Of a stretch of DNA of 64,000 bases, positions 1 to 11,700 are shown piece by piece. The position numbers and the translations under genes were made by a program. Below the pieces are notes generated by a model. The model did no database searches. It saw only the letters and a program-made list of their open reading frames with translations, and was not told where the DNA came from. The DNA comes from Anaeramoeba ignava (lineage: Eukaryota > Metamonada > Anaeramoebidae), in NCBI GenBank assembly GCA_028826165.1, contig JAPDFW010000063.1, positions 1,054,001-1,118,000 of the forward strand, given 5' to 3'. Every line of letters begins with the position of its first letter. Position 1 is the first letter of the stretch.

Positions 1-204
1 ATTGATTCCCATCTTGTAAGTATGATCTCCTGCATTGTGTTCTTGGATTTTCTTTAAATTGGTTTGGAAATTTTTAAACCTTTTTGCTTCTTCTTCTACA
101 CTGTATTGCTTATTGAATTTGGTTTTGAAATGTTGGAAAAGTATTCTTTCGTTTGCGCAACTTGCCACTAAAATGAGAATAGCGAAAAAAACAATTGTTT
201 TCAT
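1..204 (-). CDS. Papain-family (cathepsin L-like) cysteine protease, N-terminal part
   Basis: Only the first 68 codons lie in the window; the gene runs off the left edge. It starts at the ATG at 204 and opens with a hydrophobic signal peptide (residues 1-17, MKTIVFFAILILVASCA). Next comes a typical I29 inhibitor propeptide. The ERFNIN motif is complete: E38, R42, F46, N49, I53 and N57 have the canonical spacing, and HNAGDHTYKMGIN follows, as in cathepsin L and cruzipain-like proenzymes. From family knowledge this is a secreted or lysosomal endopeptidase made as an inactive zymogen; the propeptide folds over the active-site cleft until acid pH triggers its removal. The catalytic Cys, His and Asn lie outside the window, so activity cannot be judged. 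The open frame on the opposite strand here is a shadow. Confidence 0.9.
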   Translation of the reverse strand, partial: MKTIVFFAILILVASCANERILFQHFKTKFNKQYSVEEEAKRFKNFQTNLKKIQEHNAGDHTYKMGIN

Positions 205-391
205 TCTTTATTTTTATTTTCCAAATTGAAAAAAAAAAATGAAAATGAAAAAGAAAAAAAAAATAAAAAACTTGCTTATTCAAAAAATAATTTATTTTTA
301 TTTATCAAAGTCAAATTTGTTTTTTTTTAAAAATCCAAAAAAAATCCAAAAAAAAAAAAAGTGGAAAAAATAAATTCTATTTTTTTTTACA

Positions 392-1790
392 ATGATTTCA
401 ACAAGAAAAAAAAGAAAAACAATTCAAACATTATCAATTCATAAAAAGAAATCGAATAAATTAAATAATTTAAATAATCTAAATAATCCAAATAATCCAA
501 ATAATTCAAATAATCTAAATAATCTAAATAATCTAAATAATCTAAATAATCTAAATAATCTAAATAATTCAAATAATCCAAATAATCTAAATAATTTAAA
601 TAATCCAAATAATCCAAATAATTTAAATAATCTAAATAATCTAAATAATCCAAATAATCTAAATAATTTAAATAATCTAAATAATTCAAATAATCTAAAT
701 AATTCAAATAAATCAAATAAATCAAATAATTCAAATTATTCAAATAAATCAAATAATCCAAATAATTCAAATAATTTAAATAATCTAAATAATTCAAATA
801 ATTCAAATAATTCAAATAATCCAAATAATCCAAATAATTCAAATAATTAAAATAAATTAAATAATCCAAATAATTCAAATAATCTAAATAATCCAAATAA
901 TTTTAAATAATCAAATAATCCAAATAATCTAAATAATTTAAATAATTCCAAATAATCAAATAATTTAAATAATCTAAATAATTCCAAATAATCCAAATAA
1001 TTCCAAATAATCCAAATCCAAATAATTCCAAATAATCCAAATAATTCCAAATAATCTAAATAATTCAAATAAATCAAATAATTCAAATAATCTAAATAAT
1101 TCAAATAAATCAAATAATTCAAATAATCTAAATAATTCAAATAATTCAAATAATTCAAATAATCCAAATAATCTAAATAATCCAAATAATTTAAATAATT
1201 TAAATAATTTAAATAATTCAAATAATTTAAATAATTTAAATAATCTAAATAATTTAAATAATTTAAATAATCTAAATAATTCAAATAATCTAAATAATTT
1301 AAATAATCTAAATAATCTAAATAATTTAAATAATCCAAATAATTCAAATAATTTAAATAATTTAAATAATCTAAATAATCTAAATAATCCAAATAATCCA
1401 AATAATTTAAATAATTTAAATAATCTAAATAATCCAAATAATCCAAATAATTTAAATAATTTAAATAATCTAAATAATTCAAATAATCCAAATAATTCAA
1501 ATAATCTTCTAAAAATTGAAAATGAAGAATTAAAAAATATTCTTAAACAAAAAGATTTCCAAATTCAAAAATTTCATCAAGAAACAAAATTACAATTTCC
1601 AACAATAATTCAAGAAAATAGAAAATTAAAACAATTTAATCAAAATCTTAAAGATCAAATTAGTGAAGCAATAATTTTTTATCAAAATAAAATTGTTCAA
1701 ATTTTGAAAAATGAGGAAAAAGTTTTATTAAAACTTCAGGAAGAATTTGAAAGAATGTTATATTTGAAAACCTCTCATTTTTCAAAATGA
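392..1790 (+). CDS. Asn-rich repeat protein with C-terminal coiled coil; reading frame broken
   Basis: Not a recognised family. The ATG at 392 opens a basic segment (MISTRKKRKTIQTLSIHKKK) followed by a long Leu/Asn/Pro/Ser-Asn-Asn repeat encoded by a degenerate 9-base AATAATCTA-type unit. That frame stops at 848-850. From about 1070 a different frame is open, through more repeat into a charged heptad-like segment (1503-1787, starting NNLLKIENEELKNILKQ) that looks like a real coiled coil, ending in TGA at 1788-1790. The repeat has no G, so no GT-AG intron can reconcile the frames. Either the repeat has slipped (true frameshifts or consensus errors in a microsatellite) or only the 3' part is coding. 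The two long opposite-strand frames made of Asp/Asn-Tyr-Leu triplets are translations of the same repeat. Confidence 0.4.
450..1505. repeat. AAT-rich 9-base microsatellite (AATAATCTA and variants)
   Basis: About 1 kb of near-tandem 9-base units such as aaataatct and aaataatcc, with phase slips mainly at 850-1075. On the plus strand it would encode Leu/Pro/Ser-Asn-Asn triplets. It occupies the middle of the gene annotated at 392-1790. Confidence 0.9.
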
Positions 1791-1947
1791 TCAAAAAAAA
1801 TGAAAAATTTAAATGAAAATTTAAGTCTTCCTTCAATTTTGTTTTTCAAATTTACGTTTAGAAATTTGATAATTGTTTCTTGAAGTAAGTAAATTGAAAT
1901 CAAATGAAGTCAAATTAAAAATTTCATTCAAATCACAATTTAAGCGC

Positions 1948-3236
1948 CTATTGTAAATGGGGAAGGACATAAGATTTAAATGCGTGTTCTCCACAAGTTC
2001 CATCACGTAAAGTTCCATGTGTGCAAGGTACTGAGTAAGTATAAAGTTTTTTTTCTTCTTGTAATGTTTTGATTCCCAACCAATCCTCTTTATATGCTTG
2101 TGTGTTGTTATAAGGAATAACATTTAGATTTTCATCATAGAATCCAAATAATTCACTTTCATTAGGATAAACTATTTTATTATTTATAAAAAAAAAACAT
2201 TTATAATATTATTTAAATTGAAATTGAATAATTTCATCTTCAAATTTACCTATTATATCTGCTGTTGCCATAAGCATTGTAAAAGAATCTAAGGAAATTA
2301 AATTTTCTCGATATTTTGGATTTTTTGTTTCCTTTTCATTATTAAGATCTGGAAGGAAAATGGATTTTTCGAGATAAGTATTATAATCAAGAGGGTCTTT
2401 CCAGTACTATTTTAAGTTTCAATATTAAAATTAAAATTAATATTCAAATCAATATTTAATATTTAAATTCAAAATAAAATTAAAATACTTGAGCAAAAGT
2501 AAAAACTTCTTGAACACCAGGAATATAAGCACTTTTTTTTAAAAGTTCATCTAACCATTGTAAATCAATTACAGGAATACCAAAAACACCAGCTTTGGAA
2601 TAAAAAATTAAAATTAATATTAATATTAAAATTATTAAAATTAATATTAAAATTAAAATCAATATTAAAATTAATATTAAAATTGAAATTTAAATTAAAA
2701 TTAAAATTAAAATTAAAATTAAAATTAAAATTAATATTAAAATTATAATTAATATTATAATTAAAAAATTACCATGAGGAGTAGCAAGTGTAATAAAATT
2801 AGCAACTGGAGGAGAGTTATAACGTTCTATATACCCTCGACAAAGTAAACCTCCTTGTGAAAAACCAACAACATTGATTTTTTCAGATTTACTAAGAACT
2901 GGATCAGCTTGAATATTAGCATTAAATTCATCAACTTCTTTGCTCATTTCTCCAATTAAACTATCAATTAAACCATCTCCAATCTATATTTAATTATTAA
3001 AAAAAAAACAAAAAAGAAAATTAAAAAAAGAAAAAATTGGTTTGTTTTTTGTTTATTTTTTGTTTTTGCTATACCTCCATATTAAGAACATAAACATCTG
3101 GTTTAGCAGCTTTTATCCATCCAACAAATTCTGCCATTTTTTCTGCACTTTCTCGACATCCATGCATAACGACTATTGGCCAATCAGCAAGAACAAAAGA
3201 GGAGAAGATTAAAACAATTAAAAATTTAGTAATCAT
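1948..3236 (-). CDS. Palmitoyl-protein thioesterase (PPT1 family)
   Basis: Five exons: 3236-3075, 2983-2773, 2592-2489, 2406-2250 and 2171-1948, 858 nt in total, 285 aa. All introns are GT-AG with matching phases. A signal peptide (MITKFLIVLIFSSFVLA) precedes DWPIVVMHGC, the start of the alpha/beta-hydrolase fold. The nucleophile elbow is GFSQGG in exon 2, and exon 3 carries AGVFGIP. Exon 4 has YWKDPLDYNTYLEKSIFLPD, close to PPT1. Exon 5 holds ELFGFYDEN and the His-containing end (THGT, then GEHAF; the catalytic His is one of these). PPT1 is a lysosomal or secreted enzyme that removes fatty acyl groups from cysteines of proteins being degraded. Introns 2 and 3 are AAAATTAAAATT-type repeats. 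The open frame at 1833-2123 is a shadow of exon 5 in the wrong frame. Confidence 0.92.
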
Positions 3237-3354
3237 TTTAAAAAAAAAAAATGAATTTTGAAAATAATTTTGATTTTTTTTTTTCTTTCAAATTTTATTT
3301 GGAAAATTATTATTGAAATGATTATTAAAATGCTTTTCTCTTTTTTTGTTTCTT

Positions 3355-6300
3355 TCACCAATTCCCAAATTTTATTAAAGAATCAATTTTTTCCAAATTA
3401 TCAGATCTTTTTCGATTCCTTGACAAAGTAAAACTTCCACTTCTTCTTCTTCTCGGAGTATTATCTTTACTTCTATTAGAACGATTAACATCAAAAAGAC
3501 TTCTTGACTGGTTCTCATTTGAAACATGAGAAAAAGAAAACAAATTTGAATCATTTGAATCTTTAATCTCAAATGATTGATTTTTTTCATCATTTTCTTT
3601 TATGATTTTGGAAGATGAAAAAATATGTTTTTGCTTTGATTTAACTTTTGGAAAGGAATTCTCGGAATAAAATCCAGGAACATCAGTGACTTGTTTAATG
3701 ATCTTCTTTGCCTTTTTAAGACTTTCTAATTTTTGATAACATTTTTTTCTCTTCTCAACTTCGACTTGATTTTCTTCCAGAAGTTTGTCGAAGTTCTCTG
3801 GCTGATATATGTGCGAGTGTAAAACGGGAAGAAGATTATCTCGAAAATGGTAAACAAGGAAATGCAAGATGGATTTCGGGATTGAGTCCGAAATTTTAGT
3901 CTGGACAATTTCAAAGTAATTTTTCATGAGTTGGTAAATCAGCGTTGCATCTTTTTTCTGGGATTCGCTGAGCTCGCCTACAGACCGTATAACAGACGGA
4001 ACTGGGGGAAGGTCCGTGCTTTTGCGCGCGACTTTGGGCTTAGTCTCGTTTGTCAGGAAAAAATCTTTTGGTCTTTTTTGTGCTGTTATTTGGGTGATTA
4101 AGTCAGTTGGATATTGAAAGTGAGGATGTCCAGTGTTTATATAAGCCGATTCAATTTGCACGAGATTTCGCGCAAACTTCTTTGTTTTCTTCACGAGAAA
4201 TTTGATGAACTGAGAAGACACTTGGAGAACTTGATTTTGTAAATTGTGATATTGACTGAATTCGGGAAGATCTAAACTTTTGATGATTTTGTTTAATTCT
4301 TCAGCAACTTGATCAATGCATTTCAAACAAGGAGTTTCTAGCTTTAATATCTCTCTTGTGATAAGGATCTCAAAAGCCTTCTCAGGCACAAGAAAGTTGT
4401 TGCGTGGTCCTGCGCAATTACGGATTGTGTTGATGATTTCGTGTTTGGAGATTCCCTCTGTAATGTCTATTTCCGACATGAACCGAACAAAAATATCGTT
4501 GAAAATGTAGTTGATCAATGATCCGCCATATAACTTGTTTGTTTCTATTTTGGTTGAGGTTCCGTTGATTGTTTCTGTGTTTTCCTGGCAAAATTTATGA
4601 AGAAGTCGAATGATTTGCTCTCCTTTTGAGTTACTTTTTTCTGTTAATGAATCTCCGCGTAAACTTTCATACTCAAGTTTTGTTTTTGATATTCTTGTTG
4701 ATATTTGTTCTTGGAGAACAGGGATTTGTGCTTTGATGTGATTGATCAAGAGTTCAGAGAGTTGTTCCGAAAGATACTTTGTTCCGCATTTATATGCAAT
4801 TTGTTTGTACTGATTGTGTGTTTCAAAAAAGTTTTTTTCGTTTTCGAGTGATTTTTGGATTGAAATTTTTTGATTAAGATCTTTTTGGCTTCTGTTAACA
4901 ACTGGGATAAATCCTAATTTTAATGAGAGAATTTTTCCCTCTATTAATTCCATTGCGTGTGTTTCTTGGTCCATTAAATCTAGTTTTGTCAATACACACT
5001 TTTTGAATCATATAAATAAATAAATTGAAATAAATTGAAATAAATTAAAATAAATTGAAATAAATGTGGAATAAATAAATGAAAAAATAAATAAAATGGA
5101 ATAAATAAATTGAAATAAATAAATTGAAATAAATAAAAATAAATAAATGTGGAATAAATAAATTAATTGAAATAAATGTAAAATAAATTGGAATAAATAA
5201 ATGTGGAATAAATAAATGTGAAATAAATAAATTGAAATAAATAAATGTGAAATAAATAAATTAAAATAAAAAAATGTGGAATAAATAAATAAATTGAAAT
5301 AAATAAATTGGAATAAATAAATGTAAAAAATAAATAAATAAATAAATGTAAAAATAAATAAATGTGAAATAAATAAATATAAATAAAAAAATAAATAAAA
5401 AATAAATAAATAAATAAAATAAATAAATAAAAAATAAATAAATAAAATTGAAATAAATAAATGTGAAATAAAAAAATGAAAATAAATAAATTGGAATAAA
5501 TAAATAAATGTGAAATAAATAAATTAAAAATAAATAAAATGGAAATAAATAAATTGAAATAAATAAATGTGAAATAAAAATAAATTAAAATAAAATAAAT
5601 AAAATAAAAAATAAAAACAAAAATAAAAAATAAATAAATAAAAATAAATAAATAAAAATAAATAAATGTAAAATAAATAAACGTGGAATAAATAAATAAA
5701 TGGAAAAAATAAATGTAAAAATGAAATAAATAAATGGTGAAATAAATAAATTAGGAATAAATAAATAAATTTTAAATAAATAAATAAAAATAAAATAAAT
5801 GAAAAAATAAATAAATTGAAATAAATAAAATAAATAAATAAAACGTGGAATAAATAAATGTAAATAAATAAAAAATTGGAATAAATAAATGTGGAATAAA
5901 TAATGAAATAAATAAATTGAAATAAATAAATAAATAAAAATAAAAAAAATGGAATAAATAAATGGAAGAAATTGAAATAAATAAATGTGAATAAAAAAAA
6001 ATAAATAAACAAAAAATAAATGGAAATAAAAATAAAATGAAATAAAATAAAATAAAAAATAAATAAAATAAATAAATAAAAATGGAACAAAAATAAATAA
6101 ATGTGAAATAAATAAATAAATGTGAAATAAAATAAATTGAAATAAACAAATTGAAATAAATAAATGTGGAATAAATAAATGTGGAATAAATAAAATGAAT
6201 AAATAAATAAATTAAAATAAATAAATAAAATAAATAAATTAAAATAAATAAAATAAAATAAAAAATAAAATAAATAAATGTGGAATAAATAAATGTAAAA

Positions 6301-8517
6301 ATAAAAATAAAATAAAATAAATTAAAATAAATAAATTTGAATAAATAAAATAAATGTGAAATAAAATAAATAAATGTGAAAAAAAAATAAATGAAATAAA
6401 TAAATGTGGAAATAAATAAATGTGAAAATAAATAAATGTGGAATAAATAAAAAATTGGAATAAATAAATAAATAAATAAATAAATAAATTAAATAAAACA
6501 AATAAAATAAATAAATGAAAATAAAATAAATGAAACAAAATAAAACAAATAAATAAATTGAAATAAATAAATAAATGTGGAATAAAAATAAACTGAAAAT
6601 AAAATAAAAATAAATAAATAAAAATTGAAACAAAATGGAATAAATAAAATAAATAAATATGAAATAAATAAAAAAATGAAAATAAATAAAATGTGGAACA
6701 AATAAATAAATAAATGTAAAACAAAATAAATAAACGTGAAATAAATAAACAAATAAATGTGGAATAAATAAACAAATAAATGAAATAAATAAATAAAAAT
6801 AAATAAACGTAAATAAATAAATGAAAAATAAACGTGGAAATAAATAAATTGAAAAAAACAAACGTGGAAATAAATAAATGTAAAATAAATAAACGTGGAA
6901 TAAATAAATTGAAAAAAAAAAATTGAAATAAATAAACGTGGAATAAATAAATGTGGAATAACAAAAAAATGAATAAATAAATAAAATAAAAAAAAACGTG
7001 GAAATAAATAAACTGAATAAATAAATAAATAAAAAAATAAATAAATAAAATAAATAAATTAAAATAAATAAATGAAATAAATAAATGTGGAATAAATAAA
7101 TGTGGAATAAAAAAAAAAATAAATAAATAAATAAATAAAAAATAAATAAAAAATTGGAATAAAAATAAATAAATGTGGAATTAAAATAAATAAATAAATT
7201 GAAATAAATAAATTGGAATAAATAAATAAATTAAAATAAAAAATAAATAAATATAAAAAAATGTGAAATAAATAAATTGGAATAAATAAATGAAATAAAT
7301 AAATTAAAAATTAAAATGGAATAAATAAAATAAATAAAATGTAAAATAAATGTAAAACAAATATGAAAAAAATAAAAAAAATAAATAAACGTGAAAATAA
7401 ATAAATGTGAAAATAAATAATGTGAATAAAATAAATTAAAATAAATAAAATGGAAAAAAAAAATAAAAAATAAATAAATTGAAAAAAAAAATAAAAAAAT
7501 AAAATAAATAAAAATAAATAAATTAAAATAAATTTGTGGAATAAATAAATAAATAAATGTGAAATAAATAAATTGAATAAATAAATAAATTGAAATAAAT
7601 AAATTGAAATAAATAAATTAAAATAAATAAATAAAAATAAATAAATTAAAATAAATAAATGTGGAATAAATAAATGTGGAATAAATAAATGTGGAATAAA
7701 TAAATTTGAAATAAATAAATATGAAATAAATAAATAAATTGAAATAAATAAAATGAAATAAATAAATTGGAATAAATGGAAATGGTTTTTTAAATTGAAA
7801 TAAATAAATAATATATCTACTAAAGTTCTTTTTCCTTCACTATCAAATTGTTGAGCAGCTTTAATAGCCAAATCATTCGCAATATCTTGATTAGCAGGAG
7901 TAACAACAACAATCAATGCATTTTCATTTCTTAAATAACTAAAAACAATTTCTCGAATTTGATCAACAATTTCTTGAGGTTGATAATTTGTTGGGATATT
8001 TGTTAGTCCAGGAAGATCTACAAGAGTTAATTCAGGTATATTTTTTAAATGAAGCTATTGAAAAAATATAATTTAGAAATGATAAAAAAAAATTGTTTTA
8101 ATTTTTCAATGTGAAAAAAATTTTTTTTGATAAATTTCTTTAAATAGACACAGAAAGATAAATAGGAGATTGAGAAACAGAAAGCTTGGGAGCTAGTCTT
8201 TCAGTTTCTGTTTTTATTTCTTCTTTGATTTCATCAAAATCATAGAAAACTTTTGAATTATGATGAAAAGTTGCAAATTCTTTTTGGTTTGATTGTGGAT
8301 TAATTGGAGAAAGTTGCAAGACAATGGGACAACGAGTAACAATTCCCGTTCCTTGAGGCAGAAAATCTTTGCCTATGATTTTTGTAAGAACAGCGGATTT
8401 GCCTGAGCTTTGACTTCCACACACTACAATTTGAGGTAAATCTAATGGCGGTGATTCCAATTCTGCCATTGCAATTTGTAATTGATTTACAATTTGAATA
8501 ACATTATTATAACTCAT
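3355..8517 (-). CDS. Dynamin-related GTPase (DRP1/Vps1 type, no PH domain)
   Basis: Three exons, 8517-8152, 8054-7821 and 4998-3355, give 747 aa. Exon 1 holds the P-loop GSQSSGKS (about residues 34-41) and the switch I region (GTGIVTRCPIVLQL). Exon 2 holds LTLVDLPG (G3) and ALIVVVTPANQDIAND. The exon 2/3 junction reads GKRTLCVLTKLDLMD, which supplies the G4 TKLD motif. VVNRSQKDLNQ, the stalk helices and a GTPase effector domain (from about ESQKKDATLIYQLMKNYFEI) follow. The tail is Ser/Arg-rich (TPRRRRSGSFTLSRNRKR). No PH or proline-rich domain is seen, which fits Drp1/Vps1-type proteins that oligomerise on membranes to drive organelle or vesicle fission. Intron 1 begins GTGTCT; intron 2 (7820-4999) is 2,822 bases of microsatellite. 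An automatic pipeline would probably call two genes; the exact protein continuity says it is one. Confidence 0.93.
5010..7800. repeat. AAATAAATGTGGAATAAAT-type microsatellite filling a dynamin intron
   Basis: A 2.8 kb array of AAATAAAT blocks joined by short spacers (TGTGGAAT, TGTGAAAT, TTGAAAT, CGTGGAAT). It fills the second intron of the dynamin gene. On the sense (minus) strand it is almost free of G, and the dinucleotide AG appears only a few times. Long opposite-strand frames rich in Ile-Tyr-Leu-Phe are translations of the repeat. Confidence 0.95.
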
Positions 8518-8728
8518 CTTTTTCTTATTCTTTTTCTTTTTCTTATTCTTTTTCTTATTCTTTTTGTTTTTTTTGAAAAAAAAGAAAAATGAAATTTAAA
8601 AAAAGTGGAACAAAAATTAAAAATTTAAAAAATTCAAAAAGTAATTTAGTTTTGAGAAAAAATTCGTTTTTCTTCTTAATTAATTCGTTTGAAAAAAAGA
8701 AAAAAAATGAAAATAATTGATTGGATGC
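8518..8728. other. Intergenic spacer between dynamin start and STRA6-like gene end
   Basis: About 210 bases between two tandem minus-strand genes. It holds TTTTTCTTATTC pyrimidine repeats immediately upstream of the dynamin start codon (8521-8575), then poly-A/T. No gene or motif is recognised. Confidence 0.6.
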
Positions 8729-11700
8729 TTATTTCTCTTGATCATCAATTTCATTGATTTGTAAATCATTATCATCATTATCATTATTATCATTATTATC
8801 TTCTTTGTTTTCTTTATTATCTTCTTTGTTTTCTTTATTATTATCATCATCAGAAGAACTTGAATTCTTTTTCAAATTTTCAAGATAACCATGAACATCT
8901 TTATCCAATTTCTCAAATTCATTTTCAATTTTCTTCTCAAATTTATCATCTTTACCAACATTGAAATAACGGTATTTTGCAACTTTTGGATTATTCCGAA
9001 GAGTAATAAGCAAAAGAATTCTCAAAGCAGCTTTCTGTTTATTCAATGCATTGAGATACTCCATATCATTTTTAAAGAAATTCATTGCAATATCGAGTTC
9101 AGACTTAGAAATCTTTGCACAACAACCATCTTTACTAAGAAAGCCTTTTTGAATCTGGCGACGATATTTAAATCCACGAGTTAACCCACGGATAAATAAG
9201 GACACAACTGGGTTATTAAATTTGTGGTCCATTTGCAAAACACTGACATATGATCTGTGTCCCGAATCCAAAATTGACAACGATCCACTTAAAGAAGGTT
9301 GGTCCAATCTCATGAAAAAAGCAAGATTTGCAAACATTAGAACAACCAAACGAATAATTGCCGTTGCAAGTCCGGAAACAATGTTCAAAAAGAGCCAAAT
9401 AAAATCCCAAAGATAGAAAAGTCTTGGATGAACAATTTCTCCGTCGCGAGCAATGAAATATTTGATCAACGCTACAATCACTGCCTTTATTACAACGGAA
9501 AGCAGAATCCCTAATAAAATTGGCCAAAGATGCCTCCAGAGAAACTTTCTTAACGGAGCAAAACCAAGACAAACAATGATTGCCAAGAAAATTAACACAA
9601 AAAGAACAAAAGTAATCCCAGCAAGCCAGCCTTGGATTCCGGAATAGCTTGTTGCTGCGGGTGGTGGCATCGGTTGCCGAAATATCTTGTGACCTTGTCT
9701 CATCCTCATGATCCTTTGGCGGTATAATTTCATAATTAGATACCAAAGAACACCAATAACAGCAGCAGAAAGAACAGAAGAAACGCATATTGCAATTAGT
9801 GAAATTTCGAAGTATTTGTCCACTTTGTCGTTGTCAACTGATCCAAGGAAAGAAACAACTCGTAGAATGTTTTGTGGAAGAAAATCAGATGTTGAATTGA
9901 AATTGAGATCTAGATCAAACGATGTGTGGAAAGCGTTTTCAACTGAATATTTTGATTGTGAAATGAATCCTTGCAAACGAGCCTAATGAATAAATAAAAA
10001 ACAAATGAAATGAAATGAAATGAAATGAGAAAATAAATTGAAATATTTTTTTTTTTCACCTTTTGATCAAAATTGGATCAAAATTCAATCAAAAAGTGAA
10101 AAAAAAAAAATAAGAATTTAAAAATTTACTTCAAGTTCAAGAATTTCTTGTCTCCAAATTATCACTTTATATTTAATGTAACTGTTAATTTTTACAAAGA
10201 TCAAAAACATATAGAAAATAATAAAAGAAGTTAGTGTAATTGCAATGAAAAGTCTTTGAGGATAAAAGAAATCTTTTTTGGTTTCAAATCTAGCATGAGG
10301 ATTTTCTTCACTTGCAAGAAGATCTGAAATTTTGGATTTAACTTTGCCGCCAACACTTTTCATTTTATGACCAAAACGAGTGAGAGCACTTTCTGTTTTA
10401 TTATCTTCTTCTTTTTCCTCAGAATCCTTGTTGATAAAGTTTGTGATAAGTTTTGAAATTTCTTGGTCGTTGAGATCATCAAAATTTTTTTTGCGAATAG
10501 AATCGATTGGAATATCATCATCATTTTCATTGTTGTTGTTGTTATTGTTATTGTTATTGTTTTCGTTTTGTTTATTATCAAGATCAGATTCCAATTCAAT
10601 TTCGTTTTGATTTTTTTTTTCCTTTTCATTTTCTTTTCCTTTTTCTTTTTGATCATCCTCATTTTGATCTTCTTTCCATTTTAATTTTTCAGATTTGAAA
10701 TCAGATTCGAATTTTTCGCGAATCCTTTGCAAAACAAAGAATCTCACAGAACCGATTGGAAGAAGACGACGAACCAAATTTTTGTAGTTCTTCAAACGTT
10801 TGGGACAAAATTCCCACTTATTTGGATCTGCCCAGAGATTAACAATAATAAGGAACCAAAGTAAACCAACAGAAAAAAGAGTGACTAGAGTCAGGATAAT
10901 AAGAGAAGTAATAACATATCCGTTTTTAAGAAGAGAATCCTTGGAATTACCCCAAATGGTTCCTACAAGAACCAAAATGAATATTGAAACACCGAATGGA
11001 AGAAGCATTCCCCAGCGACGATTTTGTCTCTCAGAATTTCCAAAGAAAGGGAAAAGCATGATCAAAGTTGCCAAGATGATTAAACCCTTGAGCTTTTTGA
11101 AGCCTGATAAATCTGGGGAAGAGGGATCATGAACATTGAATTTTTGTGATTTTTGTGACTCAATCCCATCGACAATGAAAATGAGTTCGTAATCTTGGGT
11201 TGAACCACTTGTGATTTTAAGATCTGTGAACCTGTAGTAACCACCAGGCTCGGAAACAGGACCACCTGATGAAGTACTAATAGTGCCATGCTGAACAGTC
11301 TTTACTGTTATTGTTTTGTGTTCCATTCCTTTGTTGTCGTGATCGAGAACCAGAATCAGAGGTTGGTCAGGAAGTTTTTCATCAAGTTCAACAAAGTCGT
11401 TTGAACCAATACCTGGTTGTTCGATAATAAGTACTTGTGCGACTGGATTGAACACACTGAACGAGTCTGTGTCTTTTGATTGGACACCATCTGATGTGAA
11501 ATATATTGTATATTTATAATCAGGTTTTCCAGCAATTGCCTTAAGTTCAAATTTTGCGATTCCATATCCATCAGTTGTTTCAACAGAACGCGAAACATCA
11601 AGTGCAAAATTTCCTTTAGCAGCATTTTCACCGACAACTGCTGTGATACCTTTATAAGGAAGAGGAGCTCCGCTTTTGATAAATGCCTGAACAGCAACTT

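Noticed and set aside
387-1500. Two long minus-strand frames made of Asp/Asn-Tyr-Leu triplets
   Set aside because: Pure antisense translation of the AAT-rich microsatellite; no non-repeat protein segment.
1833-2123. 96-codon minus-strand frame
   Set aside because: Wrong frame over the last PPT1 exon; the correct frame ends in TAG at 1948-1950 and matches PPT1.
3355-4992. Stand-alone gene starting at 4992
   Set aside because: The start would be TTG and the protein begins inside the dynamin G4 motif; it is the third exon of the gene starting at 8517.
5524-7800. Several minus-strand frames rich in Ile-Tyr-Leu-Phe that look like membrane proteins
   Set aside because: They are six-frame readings of the AAATAAAT intron repeat in the dynamin gene and overlap each other in different frames.
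9216-9788. Cys-rich 190-aa minus-strand frame
   Set aside because: Alternate frame of exon 9 of the STRA6-like gene; the family-like sequence is in the other frame.
8729-9976. Separate 415-aa membrane protein starting at 9976
   Set aside because: The first codon is TTG, and an AG acceptor at 9983-9984 joins it in phase to the exon ending at 10130.
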